From UBA1351 sp965140555 (GTDB lineage Bacteria; Bacillota; Clostridia; Lachnospirales; Vallitaleaceae), in contig OZ223259.1 of the NCBI GenBank assembly GCA_965140555.1, positions 1,550,001 through 1,614,000 of the forward strand: DNA of 64,000 nucleotides, read 5' to 3'. Made by a program: the position numbers and the translations under genes. A model generated the notes under the pieces. The model was not told the origin of the DNA. It searched no databases and saw nothing but the letters and a program-made list of their open reading frames with translations. Below, piece after piece: positions 52,873 through 62,108 of the stretch (position 1 is its first letter; every line of letters begins with the position of its first letter).

Positions 52873-53130
52873 CTATTTAGCTTCGGTTAGATATTTTTCA
52901 AGAGCATCTATTGCTTCGTTCTCATCTTCACCACTCGCACTTATCATCAGCGATTCACCTTCAAGAACGCCTAGAGACATCATTCCCATTATACTCTTGG
53001 CATTAACCTTTTTATTTTGAACAGTTACATAAATATTGCTTTGAAACTGACTCGCAGCTTGTACAAACAACGCTACCGGCCTAGCCTCTAAACCCGATGC
53101 AATTTTAACTTCAATGTTTCTTTCAATCAT
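52873..53130 (-). CDS. HPr-like protein with Glu in place of His15 (Crh-like)
   Basis: An 85-residue HPr-fold protein. The phosphocarrier histidine is replaced: the active-site loop reads ASGLEARPV, with E15. The regulatory serine S46 in VNAKSIMGMMSLGV is kept. It cannot therefore act as a PTS phosphocarrier but may be phosphorylated by HPr kinase, like Bacillus Crh, which also follows whiA. Its start overlaps the whiA stop by four bases (ATGA). A role as CcpA co-effector or other regulator is inferred from this resemblance. Confidence 0.92.
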   Translation of the reverse strand: MIERNIEVKIASGLEARPVALFVQAASQFQSNIYVTVQNKKVNAKSIMGMMSLGVLEGESLMISASGEDENEAIDALEKYLTEAK

Positions 53131-54080
53131 GATATATCCTCCCTTTTATCTCTCAGACGCTCTGCATATTGACTAATCTTCCTCAATCTATGATTGACAC
53201 CTGACTTACCTACAGGCGGTGATAACATTTGTCCTAGTTCTTTTAAGCTAGCCTCACTGTGCTCAAGTCTTAACTTCGCCAGTTCTTCTAACGGTTCTGA
53301 CAAATGTTCCAATCCAACTGTATCTTCAATATATGTAATATCGCCGACTTGCTTGACAGATGCCGAAACAGTTTTCTTTAAATTGGCTGTTTCGCAATTG
53401 ACAATCCGATTAACATTATTACGCATCTCTTTCAAAATACGTAGATTTTCTAATTCCATCAAGGCAACATGAGCTTCGATGACATTCAAAAACTCTACAA
53501 TCTGCGAACCTTCTTTAAGATAAATCACATGATATTTTTTACGTAAAACACTCTTGGCTCCCATATCAAAGTGGTTGATTACCGCCATCAAATCTTCACT
53601 ATGAGCTTCACGCGCATCAACAATCTCCAAATGGTACGTTTTCTCCGGTTCACTCATGGATCCGGCCGCTAGAAAAGCGCCTCTGATATAGGCTCTCCGA
53701 CAACATGTCCCCGCAACAATTAGCGGATCAATACGGTGTTTGACCTGGCCATCCTCATATAAATGACAGGCTTGCAATATCTTGATAACGTCATCTTTCT
53801 TCAGAATATAAAGATTATAGACTCGTTTCTTCTTCAAATGTTGACTTTTACGTATAACCACTTCAACATTAATATTAAATGTTTTTTTCAATAATGTAAA
53901 GTATTTTCTTGCCACAACAGGATTTTCCGTGTGTACTTTTATACCATACTTTTTTCTCTTTTCATCTACCTCAATAACACCATTCAAATTAATAATGGCA
54001 GTAATCTCTGCAATCCGACAATGCCTAGCTCCACCGATATGCCTTGATAATTCTTCTTTGATGGTCGAAGAAAACGACAT
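53127..54080 (-). CDS. whiA: WhiA family DNA-binding protein
   Basis: A 317-residue protein. The N-terminal degenerate LAGLIDADG domain (about 1-210) includes CRRAYIRGAFLAAGSMS and YHLEI. The C-terminal helix-turn-helix (about 235-310) has LRLEHSEASLKELGQML and KSGVNHRLRKI. WhiA affects cell division and envelope growth in Firmicutes. It lies in the murB-rapZ-yvcK-whiA-HPr cluster and is coupled to the HPr gene by a four-base overlap. Confidence 0.97.
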   Translation of the reverse strand: MSFSSTIKEELSRHIGGARHCRIAEITAIINLNGVIEVDEKRKKYGIKVHTENPVVARKYFTLLKKTFNINVEVVIRKSQHLKKKRVYNLYILKKDDVIKILQACHLYEDGQVKHRIDPLIVAGTCCRRAYIRGAFLAAGSMSEPEKTYHLEIVDAREAHSEDLMAVINHFDMGAKSVLRKKYHVIYLKEGSQIVEFLNVIEAHVALMELENLRILKEMRNNVNRIVNCETANLKKTVSASVKQVGDITYIEDTVGLEHLSEPLEELAKLRLEHSEASLKELGQMLSPPVGKSGVNHRLRKISQYAERLRDKREDIS

Positions 54081-54133
54081 CAGACCACCTCCACATTCTT
54101 CTTTATTCCATTCAACTGGCTATTCATTTACCT

Positions 54134-55093
54134 TTAAAGCTCTAAATCCATAATGATTTCCGCCAATATCTCCGCATCGTGACGCACATACTGGTGTTCC
54201 GATGCTATAATGGCAAAATCTGTTTCAATAACTTGGCGATTATCCTGCTGCACTGTATCATTTTCTACTAATCGAGCTCCGTCACTTTTATAATGTTCAT
54301 CAATGTCAGGCGGCAACTCTGTTCTGTTAGCAATAACGTATTTAATCACATCCTTGCCAAGATAACGCTCAATGACATCCAAATGATCTTGCAGCGTATA
54401 GCCATCTGTCTCTCCCGGTTGTGTCATAATATTACCCACATAAACAACCATTCCCATAGATTCAGCTATAGCTTTTGCAACGCCTTCTACTAGTAGATTC
54501 GGTACAATACTCGTATGCAGACTCCCCGGACCTAAAACGACAATATCTGCTTTAAGAATTGCCTCAATCGCCCTCGGATTCGCCCGCGCTTCGCCAGGCA
54601 CCAGTTCAATATTGGTGATTCTTTTTCTCTTAAACTTATTCGTATATACTATTTCATGTTCGCCTAATACTCTTGTTCCGTCTTCATACATCGCCTGTAA
54701 TTGAACGTCTTCAACCGTTACCGGAATAACCTGCCCTTTTACAGCAAGAACATCATTAGCCTTTTCAATTGCCAATTCAAAATTGCCATACATCGATGTA
54801 AGGGCAGCCAAAAATAAATTTCCTAGATTCTGACCCTTTAGTTGACCTGAATCAAATCTAAATTGAAAAATATCCTGCATAATAGGCTCTGTTTCCGCCA
54901 ATGCCAACAGGCAATTACGCACATCACCCGGAGGTAACATCTTCATTTCCTTACGCAACACGCCTGAGCTTCCACCATTATCTGCCATCGTTACAATAGC
55001 CGTCAGCTCTTCTGTATGTTTTTTGAGCCCACGCAACATTGTTGAAAGCCCAGTCCCCCCTCCAACACAAACAATCTGTTTATTTTTATCCAT
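54134..55093 (-). CDS. yvcK: YvcK/CofD-like UDP-sugar-binding growth factor
   Basis: A 319-residue cytosolic protein with the CofD-like start CVGGGTGLSTMLRGLK, then TMADNGGSSGVLRKEM and LPPGDVRNCLLALA. YvcK/GlmR binds UDP-GlcNAc and balances cell-wall and carbon metabolism. The ATG at 55093 with AAAGGGAGAG is chosen over the ATG at 55129, which lies within rapZ and lacks a site. It lies between rapZ and whiA. Confidence 0.96.
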   Translation of the reverse strand: MDKNKQIVCVGGGTGLSTMLRGLKKHTEELTAIVTMADNGGSSGVLRKEMKMLPPGDVRNCLLALAETEPIMQDIFQFRFDSGQLKGQNLGNLFLAALTSMYGNFELAIEKANDVLAVKGQVIPVTVEDVQLQAMYEDGTRVLGEHEIVYTNKFKRKRITNIELVPGEARANPRAIEAILKADIVVLGPGSLHTSIVPNLLVEGVAKAIAESMGMVVYVGNIMTQPGETDGYTLQDHLDVIERYLGKDVIKYVIANRTELPPDIDEHYKSDGARLVENDTVQQDNRQVIETDFAIIASEHQYVRHDAEILAEIIMDLEL

Positions 55094-55109
55094 TAAGCTC
55101 TCCCTTTTG

Positions 55110-55982
55110 CTACTTACCTCTTTTTGCATCCTTATCTACATCACGATGATAAATTTTTACACTATACTCTTCTTTTTCCAATTCATTAAATAACGCGTTA
55201 GCCAATGTAACCGAACGGTGCTTACCACCTGTACACCCAATGGATATAACTAATTGGTTTTTACCTTCTTGCACATAATTCGGAAGCAGAAAGGTAACCA
55301 TATCCGTGAGTTTCGTCAGAAATTCTTGGGCAGATTCCCACTTCATCACATAATCCTGAACTGGTTTATCATTACCTGTCATCACACGTAGTTCATGAAC
55401 ATAGAAGGGGTTCGGTATAAACCGCACATCAAATACCAAATCTGAATCTGATGGAATACCGTATTTGAATCCGAAACTTAATATAGTCACAATTAGATTG
55501 TCATAACGCTTTCCTTCGACAAAAATCTTATATACTTCGTTCTTTAATTCACGCGTCAACAGATTCGACGTATCTATTATGAAATCCGCACGCCGTTTTG
55601 CTTCCGACAAAATACGTCGTTCTTTGGCAATACCTTCTTCAATTCGCCCTTCCGTCACTAACGGGTGCCGTCTTCTCGTCTCCTTGAATCGCTTTATTAT
55701 GACATCATCCGTTGCTTCCATATACACCAAATTAACATCATAATCCGTTGCCTTCAGCTTATCGACTTCTTCAAACAACTCTTGAAAAAATTCACGTCCA
55801 CGCACATCAATACCTAAAGCTACATTATTAACCCCAGAATCGGGACTGAAGCATATATCGGCAAATTTACCAATCAAGGCCGGGGGAAGATTATCCACAC
55901 AAAAATAGCCCATATCTTCTAAATTTTTTAATACTGTACTTTTCCCTGCTCCGGACATTCCTGTAATAATTGAAAATTGCAT
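55110..55982 (-). CDS. rapZ: RapZ/YvcJ nucleotide-binding protein
   Basis: A 290-residue protein with Walker A GMSGAGKST (8-16) near the start. VDNLPPALI follows, then the C-terminal domain with ISIGCTGGKHRSV. In E. coli RapZ controls glmZ/glmS; in Firmicutes YvcJ binds GTP and nucleotides with an unclear role. AAGGAGG lies just before ATG 55982; the ATG at 56012 would place it inside. It follows murB directly. Confidence 0.95.
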   Translation of the reverse strand: MQFSIITGMSGAGKSTVLKNLEDMGYFCVDNLPPALIGKFADICFSPDSGVNNVALGIDVRGREFFQELFEEVDKLKATDYDVNLVYMEATDDVIIKRFKETRRRHPLVTEGRIEEGIAKERRILSEAKRRADFIIDTSNLLTRELKNEVYKIFVEGKRYDNLIVTILSFGFKYGIPSDSDLVFDVRFIPNPFYVHELRVMTGNDKPVQDYVMKWESAQEFLTKLTDMVTFLLPNYVQEGKNQLVISIGCTGGKHRSVTLANALFNELEKEEYSVKIYHRDVDKDAKRGK

Positions 55983-56008
55983 AGAAGCCTCCTTCATATT
56001 GTTGGCAT

Positions 56009-56965
56009 TCATTGATGTTCTTTGGCAATGTACATGTCACTGTTCTGGCCGATAATCTTCACTTCTCGATGCAATCGGACATGATACCTTTCATAAACAA
56101 CCTTCTGAACATGTTGTATCAACTGATGCACTTCCAAAAAGGATGCTTGTCCCATATTCACGACAAAGCCACAATGCTTGTCCGAGACCATCGCATCTCC
56201 GATCCGATAGCCACTTAATCCGGAATCCATAATTAATTTACCGGCAAAATAGCCTTCCGGACGCTTAAATGTACTACCCGCACTGGGTAGCTCCAGAGGT
56301 TGTTTATCTTTACGACGTTGGTTTAATTCTTTCATATAATCACGAATTTTTGATTCATCGCCCTGATGCAATTGCATCTCCACTTCTAAGGCAATCAAAC
56401 CATCTTCCTGTAAACGACTATGCCGGTAACCAAAGGCCAAATCCACAGCATCAAGGGAAATAACATCCCCTTCTTCATCTACAGCAACAACTCGCGTCAC
56501 TACCTGACGCATCTCACCACCATATGCACCTGCATTCATAAAGACCGCTCCACCTAAAGTCCCCGGAATACCTGATGCAAATTCTAATCCGGTTAATCTA
56601 TGGTTTGCTACATGATTCGCTAATGCCGCAAGGGTAATTCCGGCTTCTGCCACAATTTTGTCATCTTCTATCTGGTATCGATTAAAGTTTCGATAGAGAT
56701 GAATAACCATACCACGATACCCTTCATCCGTTACCAATATATTACTTCCGTTACCAAGAACGAAGTACGGCATGTCCCATTCTCGACACAACCCAATAAG
56801 AGCACTCACCTGCTCTATCGTTGATGGTTCAACGAACACATCTGCAGGACCGCCTATTTTGAAAGAGGTATATTCACCAAGATTTACTTGATAACCAATT
56901 TGGTCTTCACTCAAAATCCCTCTCAACCCTTCCAAAAACGCTCCATCTATATTGAAATAATTCAA
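56009..56965 (-). CDS. murB: UDP-N-acetylenolpyruvoylglucosamine reductase
   Basis: Reduces the enolpyruvyl ether of UDP-GlcNAc with NADPH to give UDP-MurNAc for peptidoglycan. The 318-residue protein has FAD contacts TSFKIGGPADVFV, VLGNGSNILV and FASGIPGTLGGAVFMNAGAY. The catalytic serine lies in LPSAGSTFKRP and the conserved C-terminal glutamate in LHREVKIIG. It heads the murB-rapZ-yvcK-whiA-HPr cluster. Confidence 0.97.
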   Translation of the reverse strand: MNYFNIDGAFLEGLRGILSEDQIGYQVNLGEYTSFKIGGPADVFVEPSTIEQVSALIGLCREWDMPYFVLGNGSNILVTDEGYRGMVIHLYRNFNRYQIEDDKIVAEAGITLAALANHVANHRLTGLEFASGIPGTLGGAVFMNAGAYGGEMRQVVTRVVAVDEEGDVISLDAVDLAFGYRHSRLQEDGLIALEVEMQLHQGDESKIRDYMKELNQRRKDKQPLELPSAGSTFKRPEGYFAGKLIMDSGLSGYRIGDAMVSDKHCGFVVNMGQASFLEVHQLIQHVQKVVYERYHVRLHREVKIIGQNSDMYIAKEHQ

Positions 56966-57209
56966 TGATCTATCTCCTAATCTATTAGCATTTCTATATT
57001 CTTAAACATCTTTATGTACCTTATCTATTATACCATGAGCACCCTAAAATAGGCAAAAAAAAATGAGTTGACAAAGACTGCCAACCCTTAGCTATATTGA
57101 GAGGGGATCCCAATTATAACAATACTATAAACGAGCAATTACAATATACCGTACTCATACGTTTATTGCGTGTACCCAATGTGTCTTTTCTGTGTCTTTT
57201 GTAAATAAC

Positions 57210-57968
57210 CTACTTTATAGCTTCCGGATTTACTTTAACCGGATATTCTTGTTGCAATTCAGCAATTCTTGCTTGATAGACTTCTGCTTGTTTTGCTTGA
57301 GATAATTGGCCTTTAATTGCCGGCAATACTTCTTCAAACGATTTCACTTCAGCCGGAATAATTGCATCCACAAGAATAAGATGATAACCAAATTGTGTTT
57401 GAACAGGTCCCACAACCTCGCCAATGGCAGCTTCAAAAGCCGCATCTTCAAATTCTTTAACCATTTGACCACGACCAAATGCACCTAGATCGCCACCACG
57501 TTCTTTTGATGGGCATGTAGAGTATTCCACTGCAGCATCTGCAAAGGATTTACCTGCTGCAATTTCTTCTTTAACGGTATTGGCTAATTCTTCATTATCC
57601 ACCAATATATGCTTTGCTGAAGCTTTTTCAGCGTCTGTATATTGCTCGCGGTTTTTATCATAATGTGCACGAGCTTCTTCATCTGTAATCTCAATTGTTT
57701 CAAACAATTTATTGACTGCATAGCGTTGCAACAACGCATGAACTGTTTCCTCGACGATTTTATGGAAATCTTCTTCTTCATCGAAGCCTTGCTTTTTGGC
57801 ATCAAGGTACAATAACTCACCCGCTACCATTTCATCCAACAAACGCATACGACCTTCTTCTCCGGCTACACTTGCAGCGTGTTCTTGAGGAATGTTCTTA
57901 AGAATGTTAATCATTTGTTCTTTTGTGATTTCTACATCACCAACTGTTGCTAAAATTACTTTTTCCAT
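57210..57968 (-). CDS. Cytosolic parvulin-type peptidyl-prolyl isomerase
   Basis: A 252-residue PpiC/SurA-type protein with an N-terminal helical chaperone region (about 1-105) and a rotamase domain (about 113-210). The latter has ASAKHILVDNEE, CPSKERGGDLGAFGRGQMV and VQTQFGYHLILV. There is no signal peptide or lipobox, unlike PrsA, so it works in the cytosol. The protein is acidic. It stands alone, 240 bases from murB. Confidence 0.9.
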   Translation of the reverse strand: MEKVILATVGDVEITKEQMINILKNIPQEHAASVAGEEGRMRLLDEMVAGELLYLDAKKQGFDEEEDFHKIVEETVHALLQRYAVNKLFETIEITDEEARAHYDKNREQYTDAEKASAKHILVDNEELANTVKEEIAAGKSFADAAVEYSTCPSKERGGDLGAFGRGQMVKEFEDAAFEAAIGEVVGPVQTQFGYHLILVDAIIPAEVKSFEEVLPAIKGQLSQAKQAEVYQARIAELQQEYPVKVNPEAIK

Positions 57969-58050
57969 AAGGATCTCCTAACTAGGTTCAAACCTTTAAT
58001 TCAATTTCTTCCTTAGTATGTCATACTTTAACTTTTTTCGCAAGAATAGT

Positions 58051-58079
58051 TTGAGTGCAGATAATCTATCGTGTATAAT
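58051..58079 (+). promoter_or_regulatory. Sigma-A promoter of galM
   Basis: TTGAGT (58051-58056) and TATAAT (58074-58079) with a 17-base spacer. A second TATAAT at 58099-58104 is part of a short direct repeat (TGTATAATGA). Confidence 0.7.
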
Positions 58080-58124
58080 GATTTAAGACAAGATCATGTA
58101 TAATGAGACGTAAAGGAGACGAGT

Positions 58125-59177
58125 ATGGAAATTACAAAAACACTCTTTGGACAAACATCCGACGGTAACGATGTCCATGAATATACCATGGTTAACAATT
58201 CAGGAGCCAGCGTATCAATTCTGACTCTAGGGGGCATTATTCACGGCATTAACATGCCTGATAACAACGGAACAATCAAAAATGTAGCCATCGCTTATGA
58301 CACAGTAGCCGAGTACGAAAAAAACGACGGATTTGTTGGTGCCGCTATCGGTCGAAGCTCCGGTCGAATTTCCGGCGCTGAATTCACAATGGACGGCACT
58401 TCCTATTCTTTGGAAAAAAATGACGGCAACAACAATCTTCACGGCGGTTCCAATGGTTTTGATAAAGTTATCTGGTCTGCCTCTGAATATCAAGACAACG
58501 AGAAAATGAGCATTACCCTTCATCATACAAGTCCGGATATGGATGGTGGATTCCCTGGGGAATTAGATTGTTCTATGACTTATATATTCACGAATGATAA
58601 CGCTCTTACCATTCGTTACACCTGTACAACGGACAAGAAAACCTTTGTAAACTTAACCAATCATTGTTATTTTAATTTGAGCGGGGACTATTCGACAACT
58701 ATCGAAGACCATCACCTGACTATCGATGCAGATAACTACGTCGTCGTTGACAAGGAAACCATTCCAACAAGCATTCAAACAGTAACTGGTACTGCCTTTG
58801 ATTTCAAATCAGGCAAAGCCATCGGTCAGGATATCAACAATGACGAAGAACAGTTACACTTTGCAGGTGGCTACGATCATGCCTTTGAATTGAATCAACC
58901 AACGAACATTCCTCTCATTACTGCTGTCGATCCCAAAACCGGTCGACGATTACGTATGCAAACCGATGCCAGCTGTGTTGTTTTCTATTCCGGTAATTAT
59001 ATGACTGATGCAATGATTGGATCCGGTAACATCCCATTACAAAAACGTGCCGCCTTTTGTTTAGAAACTCAATATTATCCGGATGCAGTCAACGCTCCTT
59101 TTATCGAAACAAAGTGGCTTGAACCGGGACAAATCTATAAAACTTCCACCACCTATCATTTTGACAGCACCAAATAA
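58125..59177 (+). CDS. galM: Aldose 1-epimerase (galactose mutarotase)
   Basis: A 350-residue beta-sandwich enzyme that interconverts alpha and beta anomers of aldohexoses. It has IGRSSGRISGAEF, NNLHGGSNGFDKV with the first conserved His, NLTNHCYFNLSG with the catalytic His, and FCLETQYYPDAVN with the catalytic Glu. AAAGGAG precedes the start. No other galactose genes are adjacent, so it is a stand-alone unit. Confidence 0.94.
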   Translation: MEITKTLFGQTSDGNDVHEYTMVNNSGASVSILTLGGIIHGINMPDNNGTIKNVAIAYDTVAEYEKNDGFVGAAIGRSSGRISGAEFTMDGTSYSLEKNDGNNNLHGGSNGFDKVIWSASEYQDNEKMSITLHHTSPDMDGGFPGELDCSMTYIFTNDNALTIRYTCTTDKKTFVNLTNHCYFNLSGDYSTTIEDHHLTIDADNYVVVDKETIPTSIQTVTGTAFDFKSGKAIGQDINNDEEQLHFAGGYDHAFELNQPTNIPLITAVDPKTGRRLRMQTDASCVVFYSGNYMTDAMIGSGNIPLQKRAAFCLETQYYPDAVNAPFIETKWLEPGQIYKTSTTYHFDSTK

Positions 59178-59194
59178 CGCTATCGTTATAAACC

Positions 59195-59226
59195 AAAAGA
59201 GAAACCCAAGGGTTTCTCTTTTTTAT
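59195..59226. terminator. Bidirectional terminator between galM and proA
   Basis: AAAAGAGAAACCC and GGGTTTCTCTTTT pair around a 2-base loop, with A and T runs at the ends, between converging genes. Confidence 0.9.
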
Positions 59227-59280
59227 ATTGTTGGAAACGTTTAAACATATTCATTCTCAAAAGCTTCTCATATTCTTTAA

Positions 59281-60561
59281 TCAAAGAATACGATTATGGG
59301 TAAAAGCCTTACGCCCTTTGGCATAATCATCTGCAATATGACCATTGCCATGCAACTTATATTTGTATATAACCAGTCCATCTAATCCTACCGGACCTCT
59401 TGCGTGAATTTTATTGGTACTGATACCTACTTCAGCACCAAATCCATACTTGAATCCGTCCGAAAACCTCGTCGAACAGTTGTGAAAGACATTTCCGGAA
59501 TCCACAAGTTGCATAAATGCTTCAGCGGTTTCGATACTCTCGGTAACAATCGTCTCTGTATGCCCTGAACCGTACCTGTTAATATGTTCAATAGCTTCTT
59601 TCATATCCGCCACCACTTTTATGGCTAATTCATAATCCAAATATTCTGTTTCCCAATCTTCTTCTGTAGCAAGAGCACACGGTATAATTGCTCTTGTTTT
59701 CTCACACCCATGAATCATTACCTTATAGGGTTCTAATGCTTCTTGTAACATCGGAAGATATTCCTTAGCAATTGCTTCATGTACCAGCAATGTCTCCATC
59801 GCATTACATACGGCAACATATTGGGTCTTAGAATCCACCGCAACAGATACTGCCATATCACAGGATGCATCCTTATGAATATAGCCATGACAAATACCGT
59901 CTGCATGTCCAAGGACAGGTATTCTAGAATTCTCGATAATATAGCGTACAAATGCATTCGATCCTCTTGGAATAATCAAATCAATCTTATCGTCCAATTT
60001 CAACATATCTGCCACTTCATCTCGCGTCGTCACATTATAAAGCCAATGATTCGGTATACCGGCCTCTATGGACGCCTTTAGAATAATGTCTGATACTATT
60101 TTGTTCGTTCGAAGGGCTTCTCTTCCACCTTTTAGCAAAACAGCATTCCCACTTTTCAAACACAAGGCTGCAATTTGAACAAGGGCATCCGGTCTAGATT
60201 CGAAAATGACACCGATAACACCTATAGGGCATGTCACTTTGGTCAGAACAAGATCATCATCCAATTCCGTCTGCAATTGAAGTTTTCCCACCGGATCTTC
60301 TAATTGGGCCAAGCTTTTCAACCCTTCGACTGCATGTTTTATTTTCTCCCTATCAAACTTCAAGCGCTTAATCAGCGGCATGCTCAAGCTCTCTTTTTCG
60401 CTTTGCTCCAAATCCAATCTGTTCTGTTCAACAATCTCATCTTGATGGTCCATAAGCGCTTGAGAAATGGCTAATAACGCTTTATTCTTCACTTCACCAC
60501 TCAGCGGCGCACATGCAATCGATGCTTGCTTCGCCAGTGATGCTGCTTGCTTCATCTCCAT
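59281..60561 (-). CDS. proA: Gamma-glutamyl phosphate reductase
   Basis: Reduces gamma-glutamyl phosphate to glutamate semialdehyde with NADPH in proline synthesis. The 426-residue protein contains CPIGVIGVIFESRPDA, LKGGREALRTN, IIPRGSNAFV, the catalytic C252 in QYVAVCNAMETLLVH, and FGAEVGISTNKIHARGPVG. Length is normal. proB is not adjacent, so the pathway is split. Confidence 0.97.
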   Translation of the reverse strand: MEMKQAASLAKQASIACAPLSGEVKNKALLAISQALMDHQDEIVEQNRLDLEQSEKESLSMPLIKRLKFDREKIKHAVEGLKSLAQLEDPVGKLQLQTELDDDLVLTKVTCPIGVIGVIFESRPDALVQIAALCLKSGNAVLLKGGREALRTNKIVSDIILKASIEAGIPNHWLYNVTTRDEVADMLKLDDKIDLIIPRGSNAFVRYIIENSRIPVLGHADGICHGYIHKDASCDMAVSVAVDSKTQYVAVCNAMETLLVHEAIAKEYLPMLQEALEPYKVMIHGCEKTRAIIPCALATEEDWETEYLDYELAIKVVADMKEAIEHINRYGSGHTETIVTESIETAEAFMQLVDSGNVFHNCSTRFSDGFKYGFGAEVGISTNKIHARGPVGLDGLVIYKYKLHGNGHIADDYAKGRKAFTHNRIL

Positions 60562-60655
60562 GTTGGCATACCTCCTTAAAATTTTTCTAATTTTAGCACA
60601 CTAAAGTGGCCATGTCAAACAAAAGCGATACCCTCAAAGCATCGCTTAACTATGA

Positions 60656-61012
60656 TTATTCTTCTGAAATTATAGATTCGTATTCATCCACCTTATCCGA
60701 TAAGAATTCTGCCAGTCCAACGAACTCACACCCAAAGAGAAATTGTTCTTTTTGTTTCTCCTTACGTATAATCTTGATAACGCAATAGAAAAATCGTTCG
60801 TCATCAAACTGAATCTTCGCGTTAAAATAATAATTTAAAGGTAAATCATCTGCACATACAAAGGCTATCCCTGTCTTAGAAACATTAACCACTTCAATAG
60901 ATTCATTCAAGTCTGTTATCACTTCGTTGTCTTGCTTAAAAAGCTTATCAATGTCCAAAATCAACTGTATCGGAAGCCTTTTATTGCGTCGACGTTCATT
61001 GGTCTCATTCAT
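60656..61012 (-). CDS. PilZ-domain c-di-GMP-binding protein
   Basis: A 118-residue single-domain PilZ protein. The N-terminal arginine motif is ERRRNKR and the (D/N)xSxxG motif is NVSKTG, the two parts of the c-di-GMP pocket. A beta-barrel follows, ending in FLFGCEFVGL. It is expected to bind c-di-GMP and signal to an unknown partner. The ATG at 61012 is used; a GTG at 61021 is also possible. It lies 92 bases after the degenerate GGDEF gene on the same strand. Confidence 0.88.
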   Translation of the reverse strand: MNETNERRRNKRLPIQLILDIDKLFKQDNEVITDLNESIEVVNVSKTGIAFVCADDLPLNYYFNAKIQFDDERFFYCVIKIIRKEKQKEQFLFGCEFVGLAEFLSDKVDEYESIISEE

Positions 61013-61104
61013 TTTATTCACCTTCCACCTTCATACTCCTAATTTTTCGCTACCTATACAATGATTATAGTATATAGAAGAAGGACTTACAAGGTCCGGC
61101 AGTA

Positions 61105-61986
61105 TTAATAATAACGATTGTACCGTCGATGCATCTCTTGAATCCGTTTATTCATTATTTTTTGACTTTGCGGAATAATTGTCTGGTCAAAAACTTTGCT
61201 CTCTCTTATGCCTTCCAAAAGGCGCTCTTTGATAACATCAAAGTTCTCCCCATCCACAGGGTACGTCAACCCATGAAGATACAACTTAATTCGTGCTGTA
61301 ATTCCAAATAACATTCTAACCTTGTCAAAGGCAACACGAACTTTATTTTCCACATTAACCAAAAACTCTTTTGTTGTAAACGGGCACACAATAAGGCAGT
61401 TATGCAGATCTTCCATAATCAGGACCTTATCCGTCTCTCTTAGAAGGCCTTTGATATCTTTGAGAAATACCTGTCGTTCCTTAGCTGAAAGGCCTGTCAC
61501 GGAAACCATCACAAAACTTAAATCATATCGGCCACGATCCGCTCTATTTATTTCTTCAAAGACAACCGCAGCCACTGTCTTAGATTGACTATCAACAACG
61601 GAAACGCTACTTTCTTCAACAGGTAGTGACAACAATGTCTTTACCTTTTTTAACAAAACATTACTATGTACAGGTTGCGCCATTAAGTCATCCACAGCAA
61701 CTCCCTGTGCTTGATCAATGTAGCGCACAGAATATTCAGGAAAAATGACTAAAAGCTTCCAATTATTCTTTTTCATTCGTTCCAGTAATTCAAACTGCCC
61801 TTCTTCATCAACACTCGAAAACTCATGCACGTAAAGTCGATTTAATTCCATAGCTAACGACATTTTGAATTCTAGTTCCGACATGTCTTGAACTTCAATA
61901 AAGCTAATTTGAGACTCCGTAAAACTTTTCAAAAGATTCATTCTCAATTGCGTATCTCGTATAAACAATAACACTTTACCTTCCAT
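61105..61986 (-). CDS. Receiver-like protein with degenerate GGDEF domain
   Basis: A 293-residue cytosolic protein. The N-terminal ~125 residues look like a response-regulator fold (GKVLLFIRDTQLRMNLLKSF) but lack a clear phospho-acceptor. Residues about 150-280 follow the GGDEF-domain pattern (FVMVSVTGLSAKERQVFLKD). The catalytic signature is replaced by EDLHN (192-196), while the RxxD inhibitory site RETD (183-186) stands exactly five residues before it. It should therefore bind but not make c-di-GMP. Start 61986 has a GAGAGTGGA site; the longer frame has none. A PilZ gene follows. Confidence 0.75.
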   Translation of the reverse strand: MEGKVLLFIRDTQLRMNLLKSFTESQISFIEVQDMSELEFKMSLAMELNRLYVHEFSSVDEEGQFELLERMKKNNWKLLVIFPEYSVRYIDQAQGVAVDDLMAQPVHSNVLLKKVKTLLSLPVEESSVSVVDSQSKTVAAVVFEEINRADRGRYDLSFVMVSVTGLSAKERQVFLKDIKGLLRETDKVLIMEDLHNCLIVCPFTTKEFLVNVENKVRVAFDKVRMLFGITARIKLYLHGLTYPVDGENFDVIKERLLEGIRESKVFDQTIIPQSQKIMNKRIQEMHRRYNRYY

Positions 61987-62108
61987 GGCATCCACTCTCT
62001 CATATAAACTGATAGCACTATATCTATACAATATATATCGGTAAAGGTCATATTTTCTTAACAAAATGTGCATTTAATAGTCATGGGGGCCTATCATTTT
62101 TTTACACA

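Noticed and set aside
57068..57099. TTGACA followed by TATATT
   Set aside because: The spacer is 20 bases and no plus-strand gene follows within a reasonable distance.
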